64,000 nt of DNA, taken from Allobosea sp. Root483D1 (lineage in GTDB: Bacteria > Pseudomonadota > Alphaproteobacteria > Rhizobiales > Beijerinckiaceae). Shown here piece after piece: positions 16,115 to 24,300 of the stretch (positions within the stretch are counted from its first letter, which is position 1; each line of letters begins with the position of its first letter). The notes below the pieces were generated by a model that saw only the letters and a program-made list of their open reading frames with translations, ran no database searches and had not been told where the DNA came from. Location: assembly GCF_001429505.1 (NCBI RefSeq), contig NZ_LMJW01000016.1:186001-250000 (forward strand), in the 5' to 3' direction. Position numbers and translations under genes: made by a program.

Positions 16115-17098
16115 ATGTTCAAGGGACAACTCACGCGCCGCATGGCGATGCTGCTCGCCGCGGCGGCAGTGCTCGGTGCGGGTGCAATCGAGGCCGCGGC
16201 ACAGGCCTATCCGACGAAGCCGGTCAAGATCATCGTGCCGTTTGCGCCGGGTGGCCGTGTCGAGGGCATCGCCCGCCTGCTCGCCAACAGCATGAGCATC
16301 GACCTCGGTCAGCCCTTCGTCGTCGAGAGCCGTGCCGGCGCCGGCGGCGCGATCGGCTCAGACTTCGTCGCGAAGGCGGCGCCAGATGGCTACACGCTGC
16401 TGCTCGTCTCGGCCGGCACCCATGCCATCCTGCCGAATGTCGACAAGAAGCTGCCCTACGACTCGGTGAAGGACTTCACCGCGATCGCCAATCTCGTCGA
16501 AGGCTTCACCTTCCTCGGCGCGCACCCATCCGTCGAGGCGAAGACGGTCGCCGAACTCGTGGCGCTGGCGAAAGCCAAGCCCGGGACGATCGGTTTCGCC
16601 AGCTCCGGCGTCGGCACCTACGGCCATTTCGCCGGCGAGTTGCTGAAGATCTCGTCCGGCGCCGATCTGCTGCACGTTCCCTATCGCGGCAGCGGCCCGG
16701 CGCTGAACGACATCGCCGCCGGCCATGTCCCGCTGATGATGGCGGGCGAGCTGGTCGAGCTTGCCAAGGCCGGCAAGGTCCGCATCCTGGCGACGACCAA
16801 TGAGCGGCGCTGGTTCGAGCTGCCCGATGTCCCGACGATGAAGGAAAGCGGCTTCCCGCAATTCACCGCGCATTCCTGGATCGGGCTCGCCGGGCCGGCC
16901 GGCCTGAATCCCGAGATCGTCGCGAAGCTCAACGCTGCCGCGGGCAAGGCGCTGGCCGATCCGAAGGCCCAGGACCAGCTCAAGACGCTCGGCGTCCTGC
17001 CGAATTTCTCGAGCGCCGCCGACTTCGCCGCGCGCATCGCTGCCGACCGCGCCGTCTATGCCGAGATCGTCGCGAAGGCGAACCTCACATTCCAGTAG
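16115..17098 (+). CDS. TctC/Bug substrate-binding protein, copy 2 (tandem paralogue)
   Basis: This 327-residue exported protein is the same length as copy 1 and shares long blocks with it (YPTKPVKIIVPFA, GGAIGSDFVAKAAPDGYTLLLVSAGTHAILPN, GKVRILATTNERRW). GAGGAAGG lies before ATG 16115. The ligand-loop regions differ (for example GGRVEGIARL against GGRADALARM, and AHSWIGLAGPAGL against PLWFGLLGPGGM), which suggests altered specificity after a tandem duplication. Confidence 0.92.
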   Translation: MFKGQLTRRMAMLLAAAAVLGAGAIEAAAQAYPTKPVKIIVPFAPGGRVEGIARLLANSMSIDLGQPFVVESRAGAGGAIGSDFVAKAAPDGYTLLLVSAGTHAILPNVDKKLPYDSVKDFTAIANLVEGFTFLGAHPSVEAKTVAELVALAKAKPGTIGFASSGVGTYGHFAGELLKISSGADLLHVPYRGSGPALNDIAAGHVPLMMAGELVELAKAGKVRILATTNERRWFELPDVPTMKESGFPQFTAHSWIGLAGPAGLNPEIVAKLNAAAGKALADPKAQDQLKTLGVLPNFSSAADFAARIAADRAVYAEIVAKANLTFQ

Positions 17099-17183
17099 GA
17101 GGCCGGCGCACTATATCGAGGGCGGGAAATCTGCTAGGGCGCTCGGCTCGCCGGCGGGTTTCCGGCAACGCCAGACGATAGAG

Positions 17184-18182
17184 ATGACCGCAGTAGAATA
17201 CCGCTTTTCAGTGGCGCCTATGATGGATTGGACCGACCGGCATTGCCGGATCGTCCATCGCCTGATGTCGCGCCGCGCCCGGCTCTATACCGAGATGGTG
17301 ACGGCGCAGGCGGTGGTGCGCGGCGATCGGCAGCGGCTGATCGGCTTCGACGATGTCGAGCATCCGATTGCGCTCCAGCTCGGTGGCAACGATCCGGCGC
17401 TGCTTGCCGAGGCCGCGAAGATCGGCGCCGATTTCGGCTATGACGAGATCAACCTGAACTGCGGCTGCCCCTCCGACCGCGTCCAGGGCGGGGCTTTCGG
17501 CGCCTGCCTGATGCGCGAGCCGGCGCTCGTCGGCGATTGCGTCGCGGCGATGAAGGCGGCGGTCGCCATCCCCGTCACGGTGAAGTGCCGCATCGGCGTC
17601 GACGAGCAGGATCCGGAAGCGGCGCTCGATGCGCTGACCGTCGCCGTGCGCGCGGCCGGTGTCGATGCACTCGTCGTCCATGCCCGCAAGGCCTGGCTCC
17701 AGGGGCTTTCGCCCAAGGAGAACCGCGAGATCCCGCCACTCGACTATGAGCGCGCCTATCGCCTGAAACGCGCCAATCCCGAGCTGATCGTTTCGCTCAA
17801 CGGCGGCATCCGAGCTCCCGGCGAATGGCTGCCGCATCTCGCCCATGTCGACGGCGTCATGCTCGGCCGCGAGGCCTACCAGAACCCCGAAGTGCTGCTC
17901 GCGGTCGATCCGCTGCTCTTCGGCGAGGACGCGCCACTCCCGGACGCGTTCGACATGTTAAAAGCGCTTGAGCCTTACATCGCTGCCCATATCGAGCGGG
18001 GCGGGCGCCTGCACGCCTTTACCCGCCATCTCGTCGGCCTCTTCCCGGGCCGGCGCGGCTCCCGCCTGTTCCGCCGCCATCTCTCCGAGCATTGCGTCGC
18101 GGCGAGTGCGGGCCTCGCCGAGCTGCGCGCCGCGATCGCTCATGTCGAGCGTGAAGCGCCGCCCGCGATCGCCGCAGAGTAA
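17184..18182 (+). CDS. dusA: tRNA-dihydrouridine(20/20a) synthase DusA
   Basis: This 332-residue FMN enzyme reduces uridines in the tRNA D-loop. Seen are SVAPMMDWTDRHCR, the catalytic-cysteine motif NLNCGCPSDRVQGGAFGACLM (Cys95), the FMN-binding VTVKCRIGVDEQD, the VHARKAWLQGLSPKENREIPPLDYE block and the phosphate-binding LNGGI with GVMLGREAYQNP. The DusA subfamily is indicated by VHARKAWLQGLSPKENR. The start MTAVEYRFS is chosen because upstream residues are uncharacteristic. A thioesterase gene starts directly after its stop codon. Confidence 0.94.
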   Translation: MTAVEYRFSVAPMMDWTDRHCRIVHRLMSRRARLYTEMVTAQAVVRGDRQRLIGFDDVEHPIALQLGGNDPALLAEAAKIGADFGYDEINLNCGCPSDRVQGGAFGACLMREPALVGDCVAAMKAAVAIPVTVKCRIGVDEQDPEAALDALTVAVRAAGVDALVVHARKAWLQGLSPKENREIPPLDYERAYRLKRANPELIVSLNGGIRAPGEWLPHLAHVDGVMLGREAYQNPEVLLAVDPLLFGEDAPLPDAFDMLKALEPYIAAHIERGGRLHAFTRHLVGLFPGRRGSRLFRRHLSEHCVAASAGLAELRAAIAHVEREAPPAIAAE

Positions 18183-18641
18183 ATGCCGATGGCTGACCTG
18201 ACGACCGATCCTGCTCTGATCGCCCGGATCGAGGCGAGCTTCGCCAGGCAGGCGATGATGACGACGCTCGGCGCGCGGCTCGTGAGGGTCGCGCCGGGCG
18301 AGGTCGAGATCGCCATGCCGGCTTCGGCACATCTCTCCCAGCAGCACGGCTTCGTCCATGCCGGCGCGGTCGCGACCATCGCCGACAGCGCCGCCGGCTA
18401 TGCCGGCCTCACCACCATGCCGGCCGGTAGCGGCATCCTCACCGCCGAGTTCAAGATCAACCTGCTGGCGCCCGCGACCGGCGACGAGCTGATCGCCAAG
18501 GGCAGGGTGGTCAAGGCTGGCCGCACCCTGACGCTCGCCATGGCCGAGGTCTTCGCCCTGACCGACGGCAAGGCGAAGCTCTGCGCCATGCTGACGGCGA
18601 CCCTGATGGCGATCACCGCGCGCGAGGGCGTCAGCGACTAG
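18183..18641 (+). CDS. PaaI-family hotdog thioesterase
   Basis: This 152-residue hotdog-fold protein has the PaaI pattern LSQQHGFVHAGAVATIADSAAGYAG, with the catalytic Asp/Glu-containing helix and the following ILTAEFKINLLAPATGDELIAKGRVVKAGRTLTLA. Members hydrolyse acyl-CoA thioesters. It starts immediately after the dusA stop codon (no gap), so it is likely co-translated; ATG 18189 is an alternative start. The substrate is unknown. Confidence 0.88.
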   Translation: MPMADLTTDPALIARIEASFARQAMMTTLGARLVRVAPGEVEIAMPASAHLSQQHGFVHAGAVATIADSAAGYAGLTTMPAGSGILTAEFKINLLAPATGDELIAKGRVVKAGRTLTLAMAEVFALTDGKAKLCAMLTATLMAITAREGVSD

Positions 18642-18872
18642 GGCGCAAAGGCTACGAGCGGGCGGCTTGGACGGAGTACCCCACTCGGGCAATCTTCTGC
18701 CCCTATGCTCGTCTTCTGGTCTTTCCAGATCTGAGGTCAGTTCGGTCGAGACGAGAGCCAGCTCTCGCAGGAATCTCGCGGCGGACAGCTCCGTTGGCGT
18801 CGGCCGTAGCGAACTCGCAAAGGGCCTGGGCCACCGGTCACGCCATGCCGCCGGCCAAGAGGCGTCAGCTAC

Positions 18873-21077
18873 ATGCGCGACGCGATCGAAAACACATCGG
18901 GAGATGGGAAAGTCGTCACCGTCAAGGATGATGCGAGCTTGACCATCGATACCGTTCACTGGACGGGGCCGTGGGTCGCAGGAAAGCCGCCCGCCCAGCC
19001 CGAACGTGCCCAAGCGCCCGACGCCCGAAAGCCATCTCCAACGAAATCTGACGGAGCAGGCGGATCCTCTCGGGTCGGACCAGTGCCGCGCCGGCGCCGT
19101 TTCATTCCGTTGGCGAGCGGCGTCGCGGCGGCGGTCCTGCTTCTGCTCGTGCCCCGGGGTGCGGACCGGCCGGGGCCGGGTCAGATCGGCGAGCCTGCAA
19201 AGGGAGCCTTGTCACCGAGCCAGGCCACAGCGGTCACCACCGCGACGTTGCTGCCAAGCAATCCGGAGCCGGAAGCCCGGGGATCGCCGAACCGAGAACA
19301 GGCCGAAGCGGTGGCGCGTGAGCTGGTCGAAGCCCGGAGAAACATCGCGAGCCTGGATCTGCAATTCCGGGCCGAAACCGCCAGGAACGAACAGGCATTG
19401 CGCCAGGAGCAGGCCAAGGCGGCCGCCGACGCGCAGGACGCCGCAACGGCGCGTCAGGAACTGGTCGTAGCCGTCGCGCAGCACCGTCAGGCGCTCGACG
19501 GCGAGCGGGCGCAGCGCGTCGCGCTGGCGGATCAGCTTTCGGCGTCGCAGCGCGATTTGCAGACGCAGGCGGCGCAACTGCGAAGTGCAAACGACGACTT
19601 AGAGCAGCTCAAGCAACTCGCGACAGCAACGAGTTCCCAGTCGCTCGAGCAGGAGCGGCAGAAAGCTACTGCTCTGGCACAGGAGTTGGCGGCCGCGCGG
19701 CAGGACCTCGGCTCGCTCGCCGCCCAGCATCGCCAGACGCTCGACCAGGAACGCGCGCAGCGCGCCACGCTGGCAGCCGAGCTGTCGGCCGCGCAGCGCG
19801 AGCTTGCTACACAGACCGCGCAGCTGCGAAAGGCGAGCGACGAGGCAGGCCAGCTCAGGCAGGCGGAGGCCGCCAGGACCGCGCAATCACTGGAGCAGGA
19901 ACGTCAGAAGGCGGCCGCTCTCACGCAGGAAGCCGCAGTCGCGCGGCAGGAGCTGACCGCGAGCGTCGCGCAACATCGTCAAGCGCTCGACCGGGAAGGC
20001 GCGCAGCGTGCTGCACTGGCAGCCGAGCTGTCGGCAGCGCAACGCGAGCTTGCTTCGCAGGCCGCGCAGTTGCGGAAGGCGAGCGACGAGGCAGGCCAGC
20101 TCAGGCAGGCGGAGCCCGCCAGGACCGCGCAATCACTGGAGGAGGAACGGCAGAAGGCAGCCGCTCTCGCACAGGCCACAGCCGCGCGGCAAGCGCTGAC
20201 TGCGAACGCGGCGCAACATCGTCAGGCCCTTGATGAGGAACGCGCCCAGCGTGCCGCGCTGACGTCGGAGCTGGCAGCTGCGCGGCGTGATGTCGAGGCG
20301 CAGGTGGCGCAGTTGCGCAAATTGAGCGACGAGGCCGGGCAGCTCAGGCAGGCGGAGGCCGCGAAAGCCACGCAATTGCTGGAGCAAGAGCAGCAGAAGG
20401 CGGCGGCGCTCGCGCAGGCCGCAGCCGCGAGACAAGGGCAGGCCGCCAGCGCCGCGCAATATCGTCAGGCGCTCGACCAGGAGCGCGCACAGCGTGTCGC
20501 CCTGGCGACCGAACACTCGGCCGTGCAACGCCAGAGCGAGGCTCAGGCGGTGCAACTGCATGAGGCGCGCAACGAAGCGGGCCAGCTCAGGCAGGCGAGC
20601 GAGACCATGATTGCGGACCTGCGTCAGTCCCTCCAGCAGGAGCGCGACCGCACTGCGGCCGCGGCACAGGAACTGGTGTCGCTACGCCCCGCGATCGTGA
20701 GGCCTGAGGCAGCCAGCGAGATTCACAAGGCTCCGCAGGCAGTCGCGGCCGTCGCGCCGGTGCAGCCGGCGGCGGCAGAGGCGCGGAGCAGCCAGGAGGC
20801 GATGCGGCTGATCGCGCGGGCCAGCGCGCTGCTCGGTCAGGGCGACATCGGTTCCGCCCGGATCGTGCTCGAACGCGCAGCCGAAACGGGCAGTGCGCGG
20901 GCGAGCTTCATGCTCGCGGAGACCTATGATCCCCGCATCCTGTCCACCTGGAAGACCTATGGCACGCGCGGCGAAGTGGCGAGAGCGCGCGAGCTTTATG
21001 CAAGGGCACAGGCGGGTGGCATTCCCGAAGCAAAGGATCGTGCCGAGGCGCTGCTGCGGGCGGCACCCGACGGGTAA
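18873..21077 (+). CDS. Membrane-anchored coiled-coil protein with 82-residue tandem repeats and Sel1-like C-terminus
   Basis: This is a 734-residue protein. The N-terminal 76 residues are hydrophilic and end in RRRR, followed by a single membrane span (77-94, FIPLASGVAAAVLLLLV), giving a predicted cytoplasmic N-terminus and periplasmic body. Residues about 140-625 are Ala/Gln/Glu/Arg-rich coiled coil built from tandem 81-82-residue repeats (RQALDxERAQRxALAxELSAA ... EAGQLRQAEAARTAQSLEQERQKAAALAQ). Residues about 645-730 resemble Sel1/TPR helices (AMRLIARASALLGQGDIGSARIVLERAAETGSARASFMLAETYDP). It heads a four-gene cluster of exported proteins. No known function can be named; it may be an envelope scaffold or spacer. 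Confidence 0.8.
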   Translation: MRDAIENTSGDGKVVTVKDDASLTIDTVHWTGPWVAGKPPAQPERAQAPDARKPSPTKSDGAGGSSRVGPVPRRRRFIPLASGVAAAVLLLLVPRGADRPGPGQIGEPAKGALSPSQATAVTTATLLPSNPEPEARGSPNREQAEAVARELVEARRNIASLDLQFRAETARNEQALRQEQAKAAADAQDAATARQELVVAVAQHRQALDGERAQRVALADQLSASQRDLQTQAAQLRSANDDLEQLKQLATATSSQSLEQERQKATALAQELAAARQDLGSLAAQHRQTLDQERAQRATLAAELSAAQRELATQTAQLRKASDEAGQLRQAEAARTAQSLEQERQKAAALTQEAAVARQELTASVAQHRQALDREGAQRAALAAELSAAQRELASQAAQLRKASDEAGQLRQAEPARTAQSLEEERQKAAALAQATAARQALTANAAQHRQALDEERAQRAALTSELAAARRDVEAQVAQLRKLSDEAGQLRQAEAAKATQLLEQEQQKAAALAQAAAARQGQAASAAQYRQALDQERAQRVALATEHSAVQRQSEAQAVQLHEARNEAGQLRQASETMIADLRQSLQQERDRTAAAAQELVSLRPAIVRPEAASEIHKAPQAVAAVAPVQPAAAEARSSQEAMRLIARASALLGQGDIGSARIVLERAAETGSARASFMLAETYDPRILSTWKTYGTRGEVARARELYARAQAGGIPEAKDRAEALLRAAPDG
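19491..20690 (+). repeat. Intragenic tandem repeat, 246/243-bp units inside the coiled-coil gene
   Basis: The codons for QALD + ERAQR recur at 19491, 19737, 19983, 20226 and 20469, spacings of 246, 246, 243 and 243 nt. The GQLRQA codons recur at about 19850, 20096, 20339 and 20582 with the same periods. Units are near-identical in DNA over tens of bases in the centre, which points to expansion by recombination rather than to convergent coiled-coil composition. Confidence 0.85.
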
Positions 21078-21091
21078 TGGGAGAGCAGGTG

Positions 21092-22129
21092 ATGAACACG
21101 GTTTGGGGACGGTGCCTGCTCTTGCTGGTCGCTTTTGCCGGGTTTGTTCCCGCATTCGAGCCGGCGCAGGCGCAGACGCCACAGATGAGCGCCGCCAGCA
21201 CCGTCTCGCCGCGACGCATGGTTCGGCCACTCCCGACGGAACAGGAGAAAATGAATGCCTGGACGGTCGGTCTGGCGGCGGGGCTGCTCGAAGGCGCGCC
21301 GCTGCGTCTTGGGGCGGAGATGGCCCGTGTCGTCGATGACGGGCCGAATCTGCACGTCCTGCCGATCGTCACCCGCGGCGCCACCGAGAACCTGAACTCG
21401 CTGCTCTATCTGCGCGGCATCGACACCGCGATCATCAATTCCGACGCGCTGGACGAGTACAAGGCCCAGATGCCGCAGATCCGGCGCAAGGTCACCTATG
21501 TGCTCAATCTCTTCCCCTCGGAGCTGCATGTCTTCGTGCGGCCGGAAATCCAGAGCCTGCAGGATCTCGCTGGCAAGAAGGTGAACTTCAACACGCTCGG
21601 AACTGCTGCCGCCTATTCGGGGCCGCTGATCTTCAGCCGCCTCGGCATCAACGCGGAGAATACCTTCATTCCGCACCAGGTCGCGATCGAGCAGATGCGC
21701 AAGGGCGAGATGGCTGCCGTCGTCTTCATCACCTCGAAGCCGGTGGACGCGTTCGTCCGCGGGCGTTTCGAGCCCGGCTTCAAGTTTCTCCCGGTCCAGT
21801 ACGACAGCAAGTTCGAGGACTACTACCTGCCGGCGGTGCTGGAGGCCGGCGAGTATCCAGGCCTGATCAAGGCGGGCGAGCGGGTGTCGACGATCGCGGT
21901 GCCGACTGCGCTGGTCGCGTTCAACTGGGCCCCGCAGACCAACCGCCATGAGCGCGTCGCCCGTTTCGTCGACCTCCTGTTCAGCCGCATCGAGAAGCTG
22001 CAGGGCCCGGGCTTCGATGCGAAATGGAAGTCGATCAATCTCGCTGCGACCGTGCCGGGGCTCGATCGCTTCTCGGCGGCTCAGGAGTGGCTGGATCGCA
22101 AGGGGCAGACACAGCGTGCGGCAAGATGA
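21092..22129 (+). CDS. TAXI-family TRAP substrate-binding-like protein, without TRAP permease
   Basis: This 345-residue exported protein has a signal peptide ending about AQAQT. TAXI features are NAWTVGLAAGLLEGAPLRLGAEMARV near the N-terminus, LPIVTRGATENLNSLLYLRGIDTAIINSD, and SLQDLAGKKVNFNTLGTAAAYSGPLIFSRLGI. ATG 21092 follows GGAGAGCAGGTG; ATG 21077 overlapping the previous stop is possible. No DctM or fused TRAP permease is nearby, so it may act as a periplasmic sensor or receptor for the coiled-coil cluster rather than in transport. Confidence 0.85.
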   Translation: MNTVWGRCLLLLVAFAGFVPAFEPAQAQTPQMSAASTVSPRRMVRPLPTEQEKMNAWTVGLAAGLLEGAPLRLGAEMARVVDDGPNLHVLPIVTRGATENLNSLLYLRGIDTAIINSDALDEYKAQMPQIRRKVTYVLNLFPSELHVFVRPEIQSLQDLAGKKVNFNTLGTAAAYSGPLIFSRLGINAENTFIPHQVAIEQMRKGEMAAVVFITSKPVDAFVRGRFEPGFKFLPVQYDSKFEDYYLPAVLEAGEYPGLIKAGERVSTIAVPTALVAFNWAPQTNRHERVARFVDLLFSRIEKLQGPGFDAKWKSINLAATVPGLDRFSAAQEWLDRKGQTQRAAR

Positions 22130-22755
22130 AACTGATCATGCTGTCCGTCGCGTTCGAGATAGTGAGCAGGGTCGCCTTCGCGCAGGGCGCTGCCGATCCG
22201 ATGGCGCAGCTTCGCGCCTGCTCGCTGCTCGATCCGGCGGACCGGCCTGCCTGCCTGAACAAGCTGCCGCAGCCGATAAGGATGCCCGAGAGCTCTGCGC
22301 CGGACGCTCCAGGCTGGATCGTCAGCGAGACCACCTCGCCGGTCGACTATACGCCGATCGTCACCGCCACTGCCTTTGCCAATGGCAACGCCAGCGGCGC
22401 CCTGAAACAGCTCTCGATTCATTGCCGCGGCGGCCGGACCGAGATGGTCGTCGGCGGCCCGGCCGTTGCCGATGGCGACGCCTATCACGCTCTGTCCTAT
22501 CGCCTCGATGACGGCCAGCCGGTCCAGGTCGCAGCCGGCAGGCCATCCTATGGAACCGGCGTTGCCTTCAGAGGCGATGTCATGGGGCTGCTGCTGTCGC
22601 TCCCTTCAGAGGGCGGAATCGCCATCCGTCTCTTCGCGCGGAGCGGCACCGTCCATGACGGGCATTTTACTCTCGCCGGCTTGAAGGCGGCGCGCGACAG
22701 GGTCGCCGCAGCCTGCAAATGGCCGCGCACCGTTGCCAGGCCACGTAGCGAATGA
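22126..22755 (+). CDS. Secreted VasI-like hypothetical protein
   Basis: This 209-residue protein starts in a 4-nt overlap with the TAXI gene and has a signal peptide (cleavage about VAFAQG). After it, RACSLLDPADRPACLNKL and then WIVSETTSPVDYTPIVTATAFANG, LSIHCRGGRTEMVVGG and a final AACKW resemble the VasI-type proteins sometimes found near type VI secretion loci. No T6SS gene is in the window, so the resemblance is only to the fold. Its function is unknown. Confidence 0.65.
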   Translation: MKLIMLSVAFEIVSRVAFAQGAADPMAQLRACSLLDPADRPACLNKLPQPIRMPESSAPDAPGWIVSETTSPVDYTPIVTATAFANGNASGALKQLSIHCRGGRTEMVVGGPAVADGDAYHALSYRLDDGQPVQVAAGRPSYGTGVAFRGDVMGLLLSLPSEGGIAIRLFARSGTVHDGHFTLAGLKAARDRVAAACKWPRTVARPRSE

Positions 22756-22780
22756 TCCTCGAACTCATGGGCAGGACGCG

Positions 22781-23287
22781 ATGACGATCAGGTTCAAAGA
22801 CTTCGCAGGCGCCGCGCTGGTGGCTGGGATGACGATTGCGATCGCCACTTCACCCTCGGCCGCACAGGGCACGAAGCAGAGCTCGGTGCAGGCATCGAAG
22901 CCACCGGTGGTCGAAAAGAAGCCGCATCGGCTCATTCTGCAGGTGAACTCGAATGAGCCTGCGTTGATGAACCTCGCGCTCAACAATGCGACGAACGTGG
23001 CGCAGTACTATCAGGATCTCGGCGAGAAGGTGGAGATCGAGGTCGTGACCTTCGGCCCCGGCCTGCACATGCTGCGCGACGACACCTCGCCGGTGAAGGC
23101 GCGGATCAAGGCGATCACCGCGAGCACGCCGGCCATCTCCTTCAAGGCCTGCGGCAACACCCAGGGCAATATGAGCAAGACCGAGAACAAGGACATTGTT
23201 CTCATTCCCGAGGCGTCGGTGGTGAAATCGGGCGTCGTTCGGGTCATGGAGCTACAGGAGAAGGGCTGGACCTATGTCAGGCCGTGA
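22781..23287 (+). CDS. DsrE-family protein with signal peptide
   Basis: This 168-residue protein has an N-terminal export signal (FAGAALVAGMTIAIATSPSAAQG) and then a DsrE/DsrF-like fold: HRLILQVNSNEPALMNLALNNATNVAQYYQDLGEKVEIEVVTFGPGLHML. It also contains FKACGNTQGNMSK with one conserved cysteine and a final GVVRVMELQEKGWTYVRP. Secreted DsrE-like proteins of this type are widespread but unexplained. It is the last member of the cluster beginning at 18873, 25 nt after the VasI-like gene. Confidence 0.82.
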   Translation: MTIRFKDFAGAALVAGMTIAIATSPSAAQGTKQSSVQASKPPVVEKKPHRLILQVNSNEPALMNLALNNATNVAQYYQDLGEKVEIEVVTFGPGLHMLRDDTSPVKARIKAITASTPAISFKACGNTQGNMSKTENKDIVLIPEASVVKSGVVRVMELQEKGWTYVRP

Positions 23288-23452
23288 TCGCCCTCGACCC
23301 GCGAACGGAGGTACATCGCCCTGAAGCGGGCATGGTGCGGCGGCGCAGTCCCGACGGCTTGATCGCCTCCGCGCATGCCAGCCCTGCCGGCTGATCCTTG
23401 CCCTTTCCGGCCAAAGCCCTAAGAGCGGCCCGACTTGTCCTGCTCTTGGTAC

Positions 23453-24289
23453 ATGATGATTGCCGGCATTCCCCTGAACGACCTGATCTTCCTCGCCGTG
23501 TCGCTGATCGCGGCCGGCGCCGTCACCGGCCTGCTCGCCGGCCTGTTCGGCGTCGGTGGCGGCGCCGTCATCGTGCCGGTGCTCTACGAGGTCTTCAAGG
23601 CGATCGGCGTGCCCGAGGAGGTCCGCATGCCGCTCGTGGTCGGCACCTCGCTCGCGGTGATCATCCCGACCTCGATCCGTTCCTACCGGGCCCACCTTGC
23701 CAAGGGGCTGGTCGATACCTCGATCATCAGGATCTGGGCGGTGCCGGTGGTGCTCGGCGTGCTCGGCGGTAGCCTGATCGCGCGCTATGCCTCGCCGGAC
23801 GTGTTCAAGGCGGTCTTCGTCGCGGTCGCCTTCACCAGTGCCATGCGCCTACTCTTCGCCTCCGACCGCTGGAAGCTCGGCGACGACATGCCTGGGCCGT
23901 TCCTGATGCGCATTTATGGCCTGATCATCGGCGTGCTCTCGTCGCTGATGGGCATTGGCGGCGGCCAGCTCTCCAGCCTGTTCATGACCTTCTATGGCCG
24001 GCCAATCCACCAGGCGGTGGCGACCTCGTCAGGCCTGGGCATCCTGATCTCGATTCCCGGCGCGCTCGGCTACATCTATGCCGGCTGGCCGAAGATGGAT
24101 CTGCTGCCGCCGCTCTCGCTCGGCTATGTCTCCTTCATCGGCTTCCTGCTGTTCATTCCGACCTCGATCTGGACGGCGCCAATCGGCGCGCGCCTGGCGC
24201 ACCGCCTGTCGAAGCGCCGGCTGGAGGTCGCCTTCGGCATCTTCCTGCTGGTCGTCTGCGCCCGCTTCTTCTGGTCGCTGATCGGCTGA
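23453..24289 (+). CDS. TSUP (TauE/SafE) family membrane transporter
   Basis: This 278-residue inner-membrane protein has about eight hydrophobic segments. It contains the TauE/SafE repeat signature LLAGLFGVGGGAVIVPVLYEVF in the first half and GVLSSLMGIGGGQLSSLFM in the second. Family members export or import sulfite, sulfoacetate or related organosulfur anions. ATG 23453 is taken, with 23456 as alternative. It follows the DsrE gene by 165 nt that contains nothing recognisable, so co-transcription is uncertain. Confidence 0.88.
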   Translation: MMIAGIPLNDLIFLAVSLIAAGAVTGLLAGLFGVGGGAVIVPVLYEVFKAIGVPEEVRMPLVVGTSLAVIIPTSIRSYRAHLAKGLVDTSIIRIWAVPVVLGVLGGSLIARYASPDVFKAVFVAVAFTSAMRLLFASDRWKLGDDMPGPFLMRIYGLIIGVLSSLMGIGGGQLSSLFMTFYGRPIHQAVATSSGLGILISIPGALGYIYAGWPKMDLLPPLSLGYVSFIGFLLFIPTSIWTAPIGARLAHRLSKRRLEVAFGIFLLVVCARFFWSLIG

Positions 24290-24300
24290 GGACGGGAACC

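Noticed and set aside
18752-18767. CGAGAGC/GCTCTCG hairpin before the coiled-coil gene
   Set aside because: Only 7 bp with a 2-nt loop, about 105 bp from the start codon and no association with a promoter motif.
19491-20690. Regularly spaced repeats considered as a CRISPR array or satellite
   Set aside because: Units are about 245 bp, in frame and encode coiled coil; there are no short identical repeats with unique spacers and no cas genes.
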